Source: Mycobacterium sp. DL440
GTDB lineage: Bacteria; Actinomycetota; Actinomycetes; Mycobacteriales; Mycobacteriaceae
DNA length: 64,000 nucleotides
Direction: 5' to 3'
Assembly (NCBI RefSeq): GCF_011745145.1
Contig: NZ_CP050191.1
Span: 1,143,991-1,207,990, forward strand
The notes under the pieces are model-generated. The model was given only the letters and a program-made list of their open reading frames with translations, did no database searches and was not told the origin of the DNA. Of this stretch, positions 1 through 8,370 are shown in pieces (position 1 is the stretch's first letter; each line of letters starts with the position of its first letter). A program made the translations under genes and the position numbers.

Positions 1-166
1 AAACCTAGTTAGTCAAGTGGCGCAGGCCACCCCGCAATGCGCGGTCGCCCCGATGCGAGTGCGACGCTGTCAGATGTTGCTGGGCGGTGGTGGTGCCCGG
101 CCGAGGTCACAGGCGATAATCGAGGGCGTGGATCGTCGCCAAAGCGGTCAGGACCCCCAATCTCCG

Positions 167-529
167 ATGACACTGCTGCAGAACCTGCCTGCCCTGGTGG
201 TGCTGGAGAGGTTCCCGGTGCCGGTGTTGGCGATCGCCGAAGACGGCACCATCCTCTTCGCGAACAGCGCTTTCGGCGAGATGGTGGGTCGCTGCGCCGA
301 CGCGGTCAAGAACATGCCGTTTGCTGAGGTGTTTCACTCACTGCCCGCCGACGAGTCGGCGGTGTCGGTGATGCGCGCCAATGCCGGCCTGCTCGTCGAT
401 CTCGTCCATCACGACGGGTCGATCGTGCGGGCGCGGATGAGCAAATCGGCGCTGTTGCGCGGCGATGATCCGGTGGCCTTGGCGACGTTCGAGGACCTCA
501 CCGAGCAGCTGTGGGCCGACGAGCTGTAG
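167..529 (+). CDS. PAS-domain protein
   Basis: Small protein of about 120 residues made almost entirely of one PAS fold. It contains the typical run of a hydrophobic strand, the phrase AIAEDGTILFANSAFGEMVG, and a later strand around DLVHHDGSIVRARMSKSALL. PAS domains sense ligands or redox state or mediate dimerisation; no output domain is present, so it may act on a partner. The start is uncertain. I chose the ATG at 167, next to the start of the fold, but the frame stays open leftward to the window edge (GTG at 17 and 128 are alternatives), so the gene could be longer. It ends 2 bases before the convergent TetR gene stop. Confidence 0.65.
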   Translation: MTLLQNLPALVVLERFPVPVLAIAEDGTILFANSAFGEMVGRCADAVKNMPFAEVFHSLPADESAVSVMRANAGLLVDLVHHDGSIVRARMSKSALLRGDDPVALATFEDLTEQLWADEL

Positions 530-531
530 GG

Positions 532-1185
532 CTATCCCGCGGCCTTCGCACGCCGCAGCGATTCGCGTGAGAGAAACTCACGGAAGTAGTCCAGCGACTC
601 CGGGCTGACGATCGCGGGCAGCAGCAGATTCCAGGTGCGGGCCACGCGTTCACGTAGGTCGGTGCCCGTCGTGGTGGCCCGCGACAGTGCCTCGGCACCC
701 AACATGGAGCCCAGGATCACCTCGGCGGCAGCCGCGATATCCAGACCTTCCCGCAGGTCGCCTTCATCGGCGGCCTGGGTCAGTTGTTCGGTGAGCTCGT
801 CGAGCCAGCTCGTGTACACCCGGGTGGCGGCGGCATTGATCCCGCTGAACGTCCGTAGCAGTTGCATACCGATCTGGGAGACCTTGTCCGACCGGGTGAA
901 GTCGGCCACGACGAACAATCCGTGGATGGTGTTTTCCAAAGCCGGCGAAGAGGATTCGGCGATGGCGCGGAACGTGGTCAGCATGGCGGCGCCGCCATCG
1001 TCGATGATTGCCTCGGCCAGGGACTCCTTGGAATCGAAGTGGTAGTACAGCGCACCCTTGGTCATCTCGGCCCGCGCGATGATGTCGCCGAGCCCTGTTG
1101 CCGGATAGCCGTGCGCGCTGAACAGGTCGACGGCGGCGGTGATGATTTTCTGCCGGGTCAGCTCGGATCGAGCCTGGCGTGCCAT
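532..1185 (-). CDS. TetR family transcriptional regulator (ScbR-like)
   Basis: 217-residue TetR-type repressor. The N-terminal helix-turn-helix covers about residues 8-55 (TRQKIITAAVDLFSAHGYPAT ... MTKGALYYHFDSKESLAEAI), and the C-terminal part is a ligand-binding domain. The ATG at 1185 has an AGGAA element 8 bases upstream, and an upstream extension of the frame lacks homology. It follows the TetR gene at 1199-1876 with a 13-base gap, so the two are co-transcribed. Both share the KGALYxHFxSK recognition segment and look like diverged tandem duplicates of the gamma-butyrolactone receptor-like (ScbR) subgroup. The ligand and targets are unknown. Confidence 0.9.
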   Translation of the reverse strand: MARQARSELTRQKIITAAVDLFSAHGYPATGLGDIIARAEMTKGALYYHFDSKESLAEAIIDDGGAAMLTTFRAIAESSSPALENTIHGLFVVADFTRSDKVSQIGMQLLRTFSGINAAATRVYTSWLDELTEQLTQAADEGDLREGLDIAAAAEVILGSMLGAEALSRATTTGTDLRERVARTWNLLLPAIVSPESLDYFREFLSRESLRRAKAAG

Positions 1186-1198
1186 TGTGGCGTTCCTA

Positions 1199-1876
1199 TC
1201 ACTTTGTGCGGTGGCGCAGTGGCGCCGCCTTCTTGATGCCCACTGCGGTGCGTCGCCGGATGAATTGTTTGAGGTAGCCGAGCCGGTCTGGCTCGACGAA
1301 CCCGGCCATCGCCAGCAGCCAGCTGTGCTCGAGGTCGGTGAGAAACCGCGCTGGATCGTCGAGGTCACTGGTCTGACGCACGCCCAGGTATATCGACACC
1401 AACAACCGGGCGACCGCCTCGGGGTCTGTCTCAGCGGTGAAATCGCCTTCGCCGATGGCCCGTTTGGCGATGCCGGCGAAGCCCTGCACCCATTCGTTCA
1501 GCACCCGCGGGCCCAGGTCGTCGGCCCGGCCGATGGATTCGACGAGGTTCAGGCAGGCCCGGGCGATGGGGTCACCGATGTCTTCAGCGGCAACCAGGCC
1601 CGAGAGATCGATCAATGTCTCCGCTCCGGACAGGTTGCGGGCCAGGACGTCCTCGATTGCCTTCCGGGCGCGCTCGGTCCGGTGTTCGACGATCGAGACC
1701 GCCAGTGCGTGCTTGGACCGGAAGTGGAAGTACAGCGCGCCCTTGGTGACGTTGGCGTCGGCCAGGATGTCGTCGAGGCTGACCAGGCTGTAGGGAGTGC
1801 GGGCGAACTGTCGCGCCGCCGCCTGCAGGATCTGGAGGCGGGTCAGCTCTGCTCGCCGGTCGAGCTGCTCAGTCAC
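1199..1876 (-). CDS. TetR family transcriptional regulator (ScbR-like), first of tandem pair
   Basis: About 225 residues. The N-terminal TetR helix-turn-helix is at roughly residues 9-55 (LTRLQILQAAARQFAR ... VTKGALYFHFRSKHALAV), followed by an all-helical effector domain. Two GTG codons lie side by side at 1879 and 1876; the second is better spaced from the AGGAAGG element upstream. It is the first gene of a leftward two-regulator operon and is clearly related to the following gene. Its promoter must lie in 1877-2000, where a degenerate dyad (1961-1983) could be an autoregulatory site. What it regulates cannot be told from sequence; the FAD protein gene at 2246 is the nearest divergent neighbour. 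Confidence 0.9.
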   Translation of the reverse strand: MTEQLDRRAELTRLQILQAAARQFARTPYSLVSLDDILADANVTKGALYFHFRSKHALAVSIVEHRTERARKAIEDVLARNLSGAETLIDLSGLVAAEDIGDPIARACLNLVESIGRADDLGPRVLNEWVQGFAGIAKRAIGEGDFTAETDPEAVARLLVSIYLGVRQTSDLDDPARFLTDLEHSWLLAMAGFVEPDRLGYLKQFIRRRTAVGIKKAAPLRHRTK

Positions 1877-2245
1877 CACGGGGCCTTCCTGACTCTGATC
1901 GGCAGGCGGCCGTCTGATTAGTCGTCGCCACCAGCAGACTCAAAGTCTTCGCCGTACGTGCATAACATTCTAAAGGTATGTATCGTGCTTAGGGTGATAA
2001 CTCTTGGTTCGTCGCGGGCTGCCCGCCCGGCTGCGGCGTTCGCCACGGCCGCGGGCGCTGTGGCGAGTGCCACCATTTGGCGGTCGGCAGTAGCCAAGGG
2101 CTATCCTGGAAACGTTGCCATGGCCTGCACCGGCAATCCCCCTCGAATCCCGGTGCGGGCCATGGCGACCTCAATTTCTGGTGCCTACCAAGATTATTCG
2201 ATCTTGATAATGCACCCGGTGGTTCAGGCGGAGTGTCACTAGCCG
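1877..2245. promoter_or_regulatory. Divergent intergenic region with candidate operator
   Basis: A gap of about 370 bases between the leftward TetR pair and the rightward FAD protein. The part around 1958-2000 is AT-richer than the flanks and holds an imperfect dyad, ACATTC-TAAA-GGTATGT (1964-1980). Near 2190-2211 there is an AAGAT/ATCTT inverted repeat followed by GATAAT, a possible -10 for the FAD gene. A 94-codon open frame (1958-2242) crosses the region, but it has no recognisable domain and no convincing ribosome site, so I do not call it a gene. Confidence 0.35.
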
Positions 2246-3112
2246 ATGTGGGATGACGAAGTCGACGTCGTTTGCTGTGGCTCGGGCTTCGGAGCATTGG
2301 CCGCAGCCGTAGCGGCGGCGGATGCCGGGCTTGACGTGCATATCGTGCGTCCGGGAGCCCCTCGATCGCTAACGCCCGGACCGGAGACATCGTGGTTGGG
2401 TGTGGGCGTCGAGGATCCCGAGACCCGCGAGTACTTCGATGCCCTGTCGGCGGACCTGAAACCTCTCGCTGACGCCGAGTACGACACCGCCCTGATGGTC
2501 CGGGCGGTCAGTGAATGGACCCCCGTTTCCGGACGTGGCCGGATCGCGCCGTTCTACGGTGCTCGGCTGCAGGACTGGGCACAGCGATGCCTGACTTCTC
2601 CCTACGGCGTGCTCTACACGCGGTTGGCGGACCGCGGTACCACCTCGATGACGTCCGGCACCGGTGAGGAAATCCAGGTCAAGATGCTGGGCGCGCTGGA
2701 GGCCGAGCCGGCCACAGGCACCGCAGCGGTGCTCGGTGACTGGTTGTCGGCCCAGGTACACGACCGGCAGATCCCGACCGTGGACAACGCCACCCTGCAG
2801 CGCCTCGTGTTCGAGGAGGGCGAAGTACTGGGCGCGGTGATCGATACCGCAGACGGTCCGTTGGCCCTGCGGGCCCACCATGGCGTGGCCATATCGACGG
2901 AACCTCATGGTGCCTCGACCTCGGTGGCTGCTCAGCTCATTGAACCCGGCAAGCTCGTGCAGGTGGGCCTGGTCGGTTACAGCGCGAGCCGATTCGGCCG
3001 ACTGGAACTGTTGGAGGTCGGGCGGGGCGGAGCGGTATCGGGCTATTGCAGCTCCGGCGGGGTGCACGACTCGAAGCGTGAGTCGTATCGATCACGTGCG
3101 CGGCGCAGCTGA
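2246..3112 (+). CDS. Short FAD-dependent oxidoreductase-like protein
   Basis: 288 residues beginning with a Rossmann FAD-binding signature, DVVCCGSGFGALAAAVAAA (about residues 7-25), followed by a typical acidic-strand region (GLDVHIV). This resembles the N-terminal half of fumarate reductase/3-ketosteroid dehydrogenase-type flavoproteins, which are usually 450-570 residues. The catalytic C-terminal half is not recognisable, so the protein is either a reduced family member or a degenerate one. The last 21 bases overlap the 3' end of the convergent dcpA gene. The ribosome site before ATG 2246 is weak (GGAG at 2229-2232, poorly spaced). Substrate unknown. Confidence 0.6.
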   Translation: MWDDEVDVVCCGSGFGALAAAVAAADAGLDVHIVRPGAPRSLTPGPETSWLGVGVEDPETREYFDALSADLKPLADAEYDTALMVRAVSEWTPVSGRGRIAPFYGARLQDWAQRCLTSPYGVLYTRLADRGTTSMTSGTGEEIQVKMLGALEAEPATGTAAVLGDWLSAQVHDRQIPTVDNATLQRLVFEEGEVLGAVIDTADGPLALRAHHGVAISTEPHGASTSVAAQLIEPGKLVQVGLVGYSASRFGRLELLEVGRGGAVSGYCSSGGVHDSKRESYRSRARRS

Positions 3113-4939
3113 GAAGTGCACCGGCACCCGCCCTCTGGCCAGTAGCGCGGCCATCTCGGGGCCGAGGATCGGTTTGGACAGCAAGAAGCCCTGGGCGCGG
3201 TAGCAGCCGTGCCGCAACAGCGTCAACGCGGCACGTTCGGTCTCCACGCCCTCTGCCACCAGTTGGAGGCCGAAAGCTCCGGCCAAGGCGATCACCGCAC
3301 GCACGATCGGTAGATCGCCCGGGTCCGAACCGAGTCCGGCGACAAAGCTGCGGTCGATCTTGAGGGTGTCCACCGGCAGGGACTTCAACAGCGACAGCGC
3401 GCTGTAGCCGGTGCCGAAGTCATCGATGGCCACCTGCACGCCCACCTTGTGCAGTCCGGTCAGTGTCGAGCGGGTGGTTTCGATGTCCTGCACCACGATG
3501 CTCTCGGTGATCTCCAGACAGACCGATCCGCGGGGCAGGCGGAACTCCTTCATGACGCCGGCCACCGATTCGACGAATCCGTCGGTCACCAGCTGCACCG
3601 GCGACACGTTGATCCGGAGCACGATGTTGCGGCCGACACCGTTGGACCGCCACCGGGCGAACTCGGCGCACGCGTTCCGGAGCACCCAGCGCCCCAATTC
3701 TCCTGCCAGGTTTATGGATTCGGCCACACCGATGAAAGAGTCGGGGGATAGCAGGCCTCGGGTCGGGTGCTGCCAGCGGACCAGGGCTTCGGCGGCCAGC
3801 ACCTCGCCGGTACGCATGTCGATCTCGGGCAGGTAGTGCAGCACGAGCGCGCCGCTCTCGATCACGCTCTGCAGGTGCAACTCGATGTCGTTGCGGAAGT
3901 CGATCTCCATCGCCATTGCATCGGAGAACACCGCGACCCGATTGCCGCCTGAGCTCTTGGCGGTCAGCACCGCGTGGTCGGCTCGGTTGAGCAGATCGGA
4001 GGTGGAGTCCCGGCCCGGCATTCCTTCGGCCAGGCCGATGCTGACGGTGCGGGTGAGCATCTCGCCTTCGATGGTCACCCGTTCGCGCAGCACCGACTGG
4101 AGTCGATAGGCGAGTGCGGTGGCCGCCTCGACGGTCATCGATGCCGCAGGGACGACGACGAACTCGTCACCGCCGAGTCGCGCGATGAGCTTGGGTTGGT
4201 CGTCCCCGCGCTGTAACCGTTCGGCCAGGATGCTGATGAACGCATCTCCCGCGGTATGGCCCAGGTAGTCGTTGATTGCCTTCAGCCGGTCGAGGTCGAA
4301 GAACATCACCACCACGGGCCCGGGCTGACCGGGGGCCAGCCGGGCTTGCAGGTGCGCCATCAGCGCCCGGCGGTTGTACAGCCCGGTCAGGTGGTCGTGA
4401 TCGGCGAGGTAACGCAACCGGTCTTCAGCCTCGATGCGGGCCTGCACCTGAGCGAACAACGACGCAATCGCCTTGAGCGCGTTGAGCTCTGCGGGTAGCC
4501 ACTCGCGGTCGCCGAACTTGACGAAACCCAGGACCCCGGTGGTGATGTCGCCGGACAACAGCGGCACGCACGCCATCGAGGTGGTCGGGATGTGACGTCC
4601 GGCCTCGATCGTGCGCTGGTAGTCGTCGGTGGCGGGTTCCGGACGGAACACCGCCGGTTCCTTGAGATGCTCGGCCATCGCGAAAACCGGGTCGGCATCG
4701 GCGAAGTGGATGACGGCGATCGGGTCGGTCGGAGAGTCGAGCGGACGCGGCGGCCACTCGGCCACCAGCCGTGTCGCATGGGCCTCGTGATCGTTGTGAC
4801 GCAGGAAGCTCACGTCCACGTCGAAGAACGAGACCAGCTCGGCGAGCACCTGTTGGCTCACCGAAACCGACGTTGCCGCGTCGACGGCCATGAGCTGTGT
4901 CGCGACCGACGTAACGAGCAGTTCGAGGCTGCCTGGCAC
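3092..4939 (-). CDS. dcpA: Bifunctional diguanylate cyclase/phosphodiesterase (GAF-GGDEF-EAL)
   Basis: Makes and breaks the second messenger c-di-GMP. From the GTG at 4939 (615 residues) the order is GAF-like sensor (about 20-170), GGDEF cyclase domain (about 180-340, intact GGDEF at 256-260) and EAL phosphodiesterase domain (about 355-600, intact EALVRW at 384-389 and DDFGTGYS further on). Sequence and domain order match mycobacterial DcpA (MSMEG_2196/Rv1354c) along the whole length. I chose GTG 4939 because GGAGG (4946-4950) is correctly spaced and the alignment to Rv1354c starts there; GTG 4981 and ATG 4954 are alternatives. It lies 32 bases after moeY in the same operon. Confidence 0.93.
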   Translation of the reverse strand: MPGSLELLVTSVATQLMAVDAATSVSVSQQVLAELVSFFDVDVSFLRHNDHEAHATRLVAEWPPRPLDSPTDPIAVIHFADADPVFAMAEHLKEPAVFRPEPATDDYQRTIEAGRHIPTTSMACVPLLSGDITTGVLGFVKFGDREWLPAELNALKAIASLFAQVQARIEAEDRLRYLADHDHLTGLYNRRALMAHLQARLAPGQPGPVVVMFFDLDRLKAINDYLGHTAGDAFISILAERLQRGDDQPKLIARLGGDEFVVVPAASMTVEAATALAYRLQSVLRERVTIEGEMLTRTVSIGLAEGMPGRDSTSDLLNRADHAVLTAKSSGGNRVAVFSDAMAMEIDFRNDIELHLQSVIESGALVLHYLPEIDMRTGEVLAAEALVRWQHPTRGLLSPDSFIGVAESINLAGELGRWVLRNACAEFARWRSNGVGRNIVLRINVSPVQLVTDGFVESVAGVMKEFRLPRGSVCLEITESIVVQDIETTRSTLTGLHKVGVQVAIDDFGTGYSALSLLKSLPVDTLKIDRSFVAGLGSDPGDLPIVRAVIALAGAFGLQLVAEGVETERAALTLLRHGCYRAQGFLLSKPILGPEMAALLARGRVPVHFSAAPRT

Positions 4940-4971
4940 CAGATACCTCCGCATATACCTCTGCACCGACC

Positions 4972-7164
4972 TCAGCCGCACTGTGGCGTCGAACCCGATC
5001 GGGCTCGACGCCGGCTGCGTACCGTTGGACGCTGCGCGTAGGACAACCTGAGCACGAGCGCCTGCGAGTCCTCGCGTTCTGTGCTGGTCAACCTACGAAA
5101 AGCGTACTGCAGGTCGCGCAGTGCATCGGCATGGCTGGGCGACAGTGCATCGCGGTCCCGGTCGTCGTGCGCGTAGAGGAACACCGGCGACACCGGTTGA
5201 ACCGCCAGCCCTTGCTGTTGGGCGCCGACCCAGACGGCCTCGACTGCCGATCCCGCCAGTGCGTAATCGGTCAGCCGGCGGCCACGGACCGTGACGATCG
5301 CCAGCGCGGAGCTTGAGGTGACCCGCTCAAAGGTGTCGTCGCCGAGCGCCGCGCCGCCGTCCCAGTCCGACAGCTTCGCCATTACCTCGGGCCGGCGCAG
5401 GATGTCCAGCACCACCATGTCGGCCGGGTCCAAACCGAGCGTCCTCACCTCGATGCCGGTATCGGGTTCGGCATCGCCGGGCCACCGCAGTTCCGAGATC
5501 ATCTCCCGGTGCAGAGTCGGCGTCAGATAGCGGATCCGGTCCGCCTCAGCCAGTAGGCCAGCGGCGGTTTCGATCTCGGCCGGATCGACGAGGACCGTCA
5601 GCTCGGCACCCTCCTTGCGGGCGGCGGTCCGCAGACCGTCGAGCACGGCGGGGCCGATCGGAGCCGCCGTGCCCCGGAGTCGATTGGTCTCCCGGGCCAG
5701 CATCGGTTCGTAGAGTTCAGCCAACTCCGGCGCACTGCCCGGGGTGAACTTCGCTATCCCGTACAAGGGCGTGCCCTCGTCGCCGCGGGACCACTGCACG
5801 TGCCCGGTCAGGCCGTGTGCGGCGGCGGCTACCCGGGAATTGAACGCGGCCGCTCCCAGCGCCACCGCGCTGCCGCGGTATCCGACGTCCATGGCCGTGG
5901 TGCATTTCGTCGCCAACCGGAGGCTGATCCGGTCGTCGCTCGCCTCGATGTGCCACGGCTGGACATTGCCGCCCGAGGGGGCGCGCGTCGCCGCGTCCGT
6001 GAGGATGTCTGCCAGCCCCGTCGGTTCGGTTTGGACTTCCGCGGGAACGGATGCGGACGTCGGTGCGGACCGGGTGGCCAGTGGATCACTGATCCGGTCG
6101 AGCGCGTCGGAGACGTCGACGCGCACCCGCCCGGACGGCATCGGCTCACCCAGACCGATGCGCCGCACGGCATTGGCGACGACGGTTGCCCCGAGTACGA
6201 CCTCCGCGGCCAGTTGGGGCCAGGTGCTCAGCGTCTTGCCGACCTCGACCAGCGAAGCCGCCATGCGGGGCGAGAGCTGAGGCGCGTCGAGAATGCGCAG
6301 GACGTGTGGCACCTTGTCCTTGCTGCTGAGCCCGGCCAGGTCGCGCGCGGCGATGTCACCGAGCAGGCCGTGCAGGAGCGGCCGTGCGGGTTCGAGGTCG
6401 AACCGTTCGACGTCGAGCAGCCCGCGGTCGCCGGTGGTCATCAACACCGGCAGCCGTCGGGCCCGAGCGGCCTCGCGGACAAGCACTTTCGCGTCCAGTG
6501 AGTCGCATTCCTCGACGACGACGTCGAGCCCCAGCAGGAACTGGTCGATGGACTCGGGCACCGCACCGTTGCGGTCGATTCCAACCTTGATGTAGGGGTC
6601 GATCTCGGCGATCCTGCGTGCGGCTACGACCGCCTTGTTCAACCCCAGATCGAACACGGTGCCGGGTACCCGGTTGAGGTTCGCCAACTCCAGTTCGTCG
6701 AAGTCGGTGAGTCGGATCTCGCCGCACAGACCCTCGGTGGCGAGGTTATAGGCGACGGCGTGTCCGACGCTGAGGCCGATGACGCCGATCTTCAGGCGCG
6801 ACAACCGCTGTTGTTCCTCGGCACTGATGAGATTGCGGTTGCGATCCAGGCGTAACCGATTGAACGCCGTCGGCCCCAGAATATGGACCAGGCACCGGCG
6901 CCACGGGTAGTACGCCCACCGGGTCGGTTCACTGAGGATTTCGGTGTCGACCGTAGGGATCAGAGTGTGCAGTGCGGCCTGCTGTTCACGGCATTCATCG
7001 ATGACGGTGATGCGCGGGTCGCGGCGTAACTGGTCGAGGGTGCTTCCTGACCGATCTTCGTCGTCGATGAAGATCGCTCGATATTGATCGGGGTCGTTGT
7101 GATCGTTCAATGGGAGATTCTTGATGTTGGTGGAGGCGCTTTCCTGGGTCTCTTCGGGGATCAT
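4972..7164 (-). CDS. moeY: ThiF/E1-like and nitroreductase fusion (Rv1355c/MoeY family)
   Basis: 730-residue two-domain protein homologous to M. tuberculosis Rv1355c (annotated MoeY). After an N-terminal extension of about 110 residues, a ThiF/UBA E1-type adenylation fold runs from about 115 to 345, with GVIGLSVG (127-134) in place of the usual GxGGxGS loop, the acidic ATP/Mg motif DFDELELANLNR (154-165) and a conserved Lys after it. No CxxC zinc pair or obvious catalytic Cys is visible. The C-terminal domain (about 385-715) is an FMN nitroreductase fold starting LADILTDAATRAPSGGNVQPW. The molybdopterin role is by annotation only. ATG 7164 overlaps the upstream gene stop (ATGA), so translation is coupled. 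Confidence 0.88.
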   Translation of the reverse strand: MIPEETQESASTNIKNLPLNDHNDPDQYRAIFIDDEDRSGSTLDQLRRDPRITVIDECREQQAALHTLIPTVDTEILSEPTRWAYYPWRRCLVHILGPTAFNRLRLDRNRNLISAEEQQRLSRLKIGVIGLSVGHAVAYNLATEGLCGEIRLTDFDELELANLNRVPGTVFDLGLNKAVVAARRIAEIDPYIKVGIDRNGAVPESIDQFLLGLDVVVEECDSLDAKVLVREAARARRLPVLMTTGDRGLLDVERFDLEPARPLLHGLLGDIAARDLAGLSSKDKVPHVLRILDAPQLSPRMAASLVEVGKTLSTWPQLAAEVVLGATVVANAVRRIGLGEPMPSGRVRVDVSDALDRISDPLATRSAPTSASVPAEVQTEPTGLADILTDAATRAPSGGNVQPWHIEASDDRISLRLATKCTTAMDVGYRGSAVALGAAAFNSRVAAAAHGLTGHVQWSRGDEGTPLYGIAKFTPGSAPELAELYEPMLARETNRLRGTAAPIGPAVLDGLRTAARKEGAELTVLVDPAEIETAAGLLAEADRIRYLTPTLHREMISELRWPGDAEPDTGIEVRTLGLDPADMVVLDILRRPEVMAKLSDWDGGAALGDDTFERVTSSSALAIVTVRGRRLTDYALAGSAVEAVWVGAQQQGLAVQPVSPVFLYAHDDRDRDALSPSHADALRDLQYAFRRLTSTEREDSQALVLRLSYAQRPTVRSRRRARSGSTPQCG

Positions 7165-7916
7165 CGCCGCGCCTCGGTGGAGGCGAGGGCGTCGAAGCCG
7201 ACGGTTCGGGGGTGCGTGCCGATTCGTTGGGCTTCGGCGAAGTACCGCGACAGCTGCCCCGCATCGGCGTGGTTGGCGAAAGTTCTGCTGTCCCACCACA
7301 TCATCTTGGTCTGGTATCGCTCGTCTGGATACGGTGTCGCCGGGATCTTCGCTGCAAGTACTCCGCCGGATGACAGCCAGCGTTTCAGCACATAGGCGGC
7401 CGCGGTGGCCATACCGAACTGAATGTCCAACAGCGTCATGGCATGCAGCGGCATGCGCGCCAGGGTATCTGTCAGTGCGCGACTCTGTTCTGGGTCGTCA
7501 CATACCCAGGCGGTCTTCATCTCGACCACTCCGAAGGGCAGGCGGTCGGCGATCATCTTGCGTACCGCGTCGAGTGCGGGCTGTCCGCTCCATTCCACGA
7601 CGGCGTGGCTTTCGTCGACGCTGCGATAGGGCCCCTTGGCCCGCAGTCCGCCTACAACTTGGCCCGAGGTGTTGATGCCGACACAGAACAGCGCCGTATC
7701 CTCGCCTGTCCGTAGGGCTGTCGGGTCCAATGCTCGCTCCACTGCATGCTTGCGGTAATTGGACCGGGCTCCGCGGACATATTCGTTCCACAGTTCGCGC
7801 TCGGCGGGCGGGCGGGCCACGACGATCGTGCACTCGCTGTCGGGGTCCCACCAGGTTGGGCTTTCGTCCAATGTCACGCTGCGGTGGGCGACGGCATCGA
7901 GTTGGGGAGCGGTCAT
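7161..7916 (-). CDS. Uncharacterised GNAT/acyl-amino-acid-synthase-like protein
   Basis: 251 residues from ATG 7916; the open frame continues upstream but the extension is not protein-like. I do not recognise it with certainty. The centre (about 75-150: ALFCVGINTSGQVVGGLRAKG ... SHAVVEWSG) resembles the region where LuxI/FeeM-type acyltransferases and other GNAT folds place 'vGglR', so an acyl-transfer role is an inference. It is the first gene of a leftward operon with moeY (4-base overlap) and dcpA. The tight coupling suggests its product works directly with the E1-like/nitroreductase protein, for example by supplying an acylated or modified substrate. Confidence 0.55.
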   Translation of the reverse strand: MTAPQLDAVAHRSVTLDESPTWWDPDSECTIVVARPPAERELWNEYVRGARSNYRKHAVERALDPTALRTGEDTALFCVGINTSGQVVGGLRAKGPYRSVDESHAVVEWSGQPALDAVRKMIADRLPFGVVEMKTAWVCDDPEQSRALTDTLARMPLHAMTLLDIQFGMATAAAYVLKRWLSSGGVLAAKIPATPYPDERYQTKMMWWDSRTFANHADAGQLSRYFAEAQRIGTHPRTVGFDALASTEARR

Positions 7917-8370
7917 CTGGAATCCATTTCGTCGGTCAGCCGTGCCTTCCGACTGGACGGCTGATTTTGATGTGCGCCACGGTGTTGCGAATGCGTGTGA
8001 TGAGTATTGCGCCGCCTCGTGGGGGAATTCCAGCGAGCTGAGAAATCTTGTCTGATCGCGGGACGAATTCCCCGCGGGCATCACCGATTTACTCACCAGT
8101 ACATGCAATTTTGGCAAATTCGACAATCATCATTGATGCCGAATATGTCTGTTTGACACGCTCTTGGCAAAAATTATGAATTGACGCCGATGTCGAATGG
8201 GCGGTCCCCGGGCGGCGGCGCAGGCTTTTGCTGTGGCGGTTCTCAGCCAGCCCTTAGTGGGATTGTGCGTCGCGGTGAATGTCGATCGACTTGGCGAGGG
8301 GCCGGGCCTTTCGGATCGGCTGCGCATTGGCGGGTTGTGTGCCGACAGGGAGAGCTGAGATGAGATTCTG
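7917..8370. promoter_or_regulatory. Long divergent intergenic region with AT-rich promoter core
   Basis: About 450 bases between the leftward acyltransferase-like operon and purU. The segment 8095-8185 is clearly AT-richer than the flanks. On the plus strand it offers TTGACA (8153-8158) with a possible -10 near 8174-8180, and it has two direct copies of TTGGCAAA (8111-8118, 8164-8171). If that promoter drives purU the leader would be nearly 190 bases; no known riboswitch fold is obvious to me. A short open frame (8181-8363) crosses it without recognisable features. Confidence 0.35.

Noticed and set aside
1958..2242. 94-codon rightward open frame upstream of the FAD protein
   Set aside because: No domain, no ribosome site, overlaps promoter-like AT-rich sequence, and amino-acid composition looks like random high-GC translation.
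3092..4939. Degenerate (enzymatically dead) GGDEF/EAL protein
   Set aside because: Both GGDEF and EAL signatures are intact, so there is no sequence reason to call either half inactive. An RGDD upstream of GGDEF is too far away to be a standard inhibitory RxxD site.
8181..8363. 60-codon rightward open frame before purU
   Set aside because: Cys/Gly/Arg-rich translation without a family match and no convincing start signal; more likely leader sequence.
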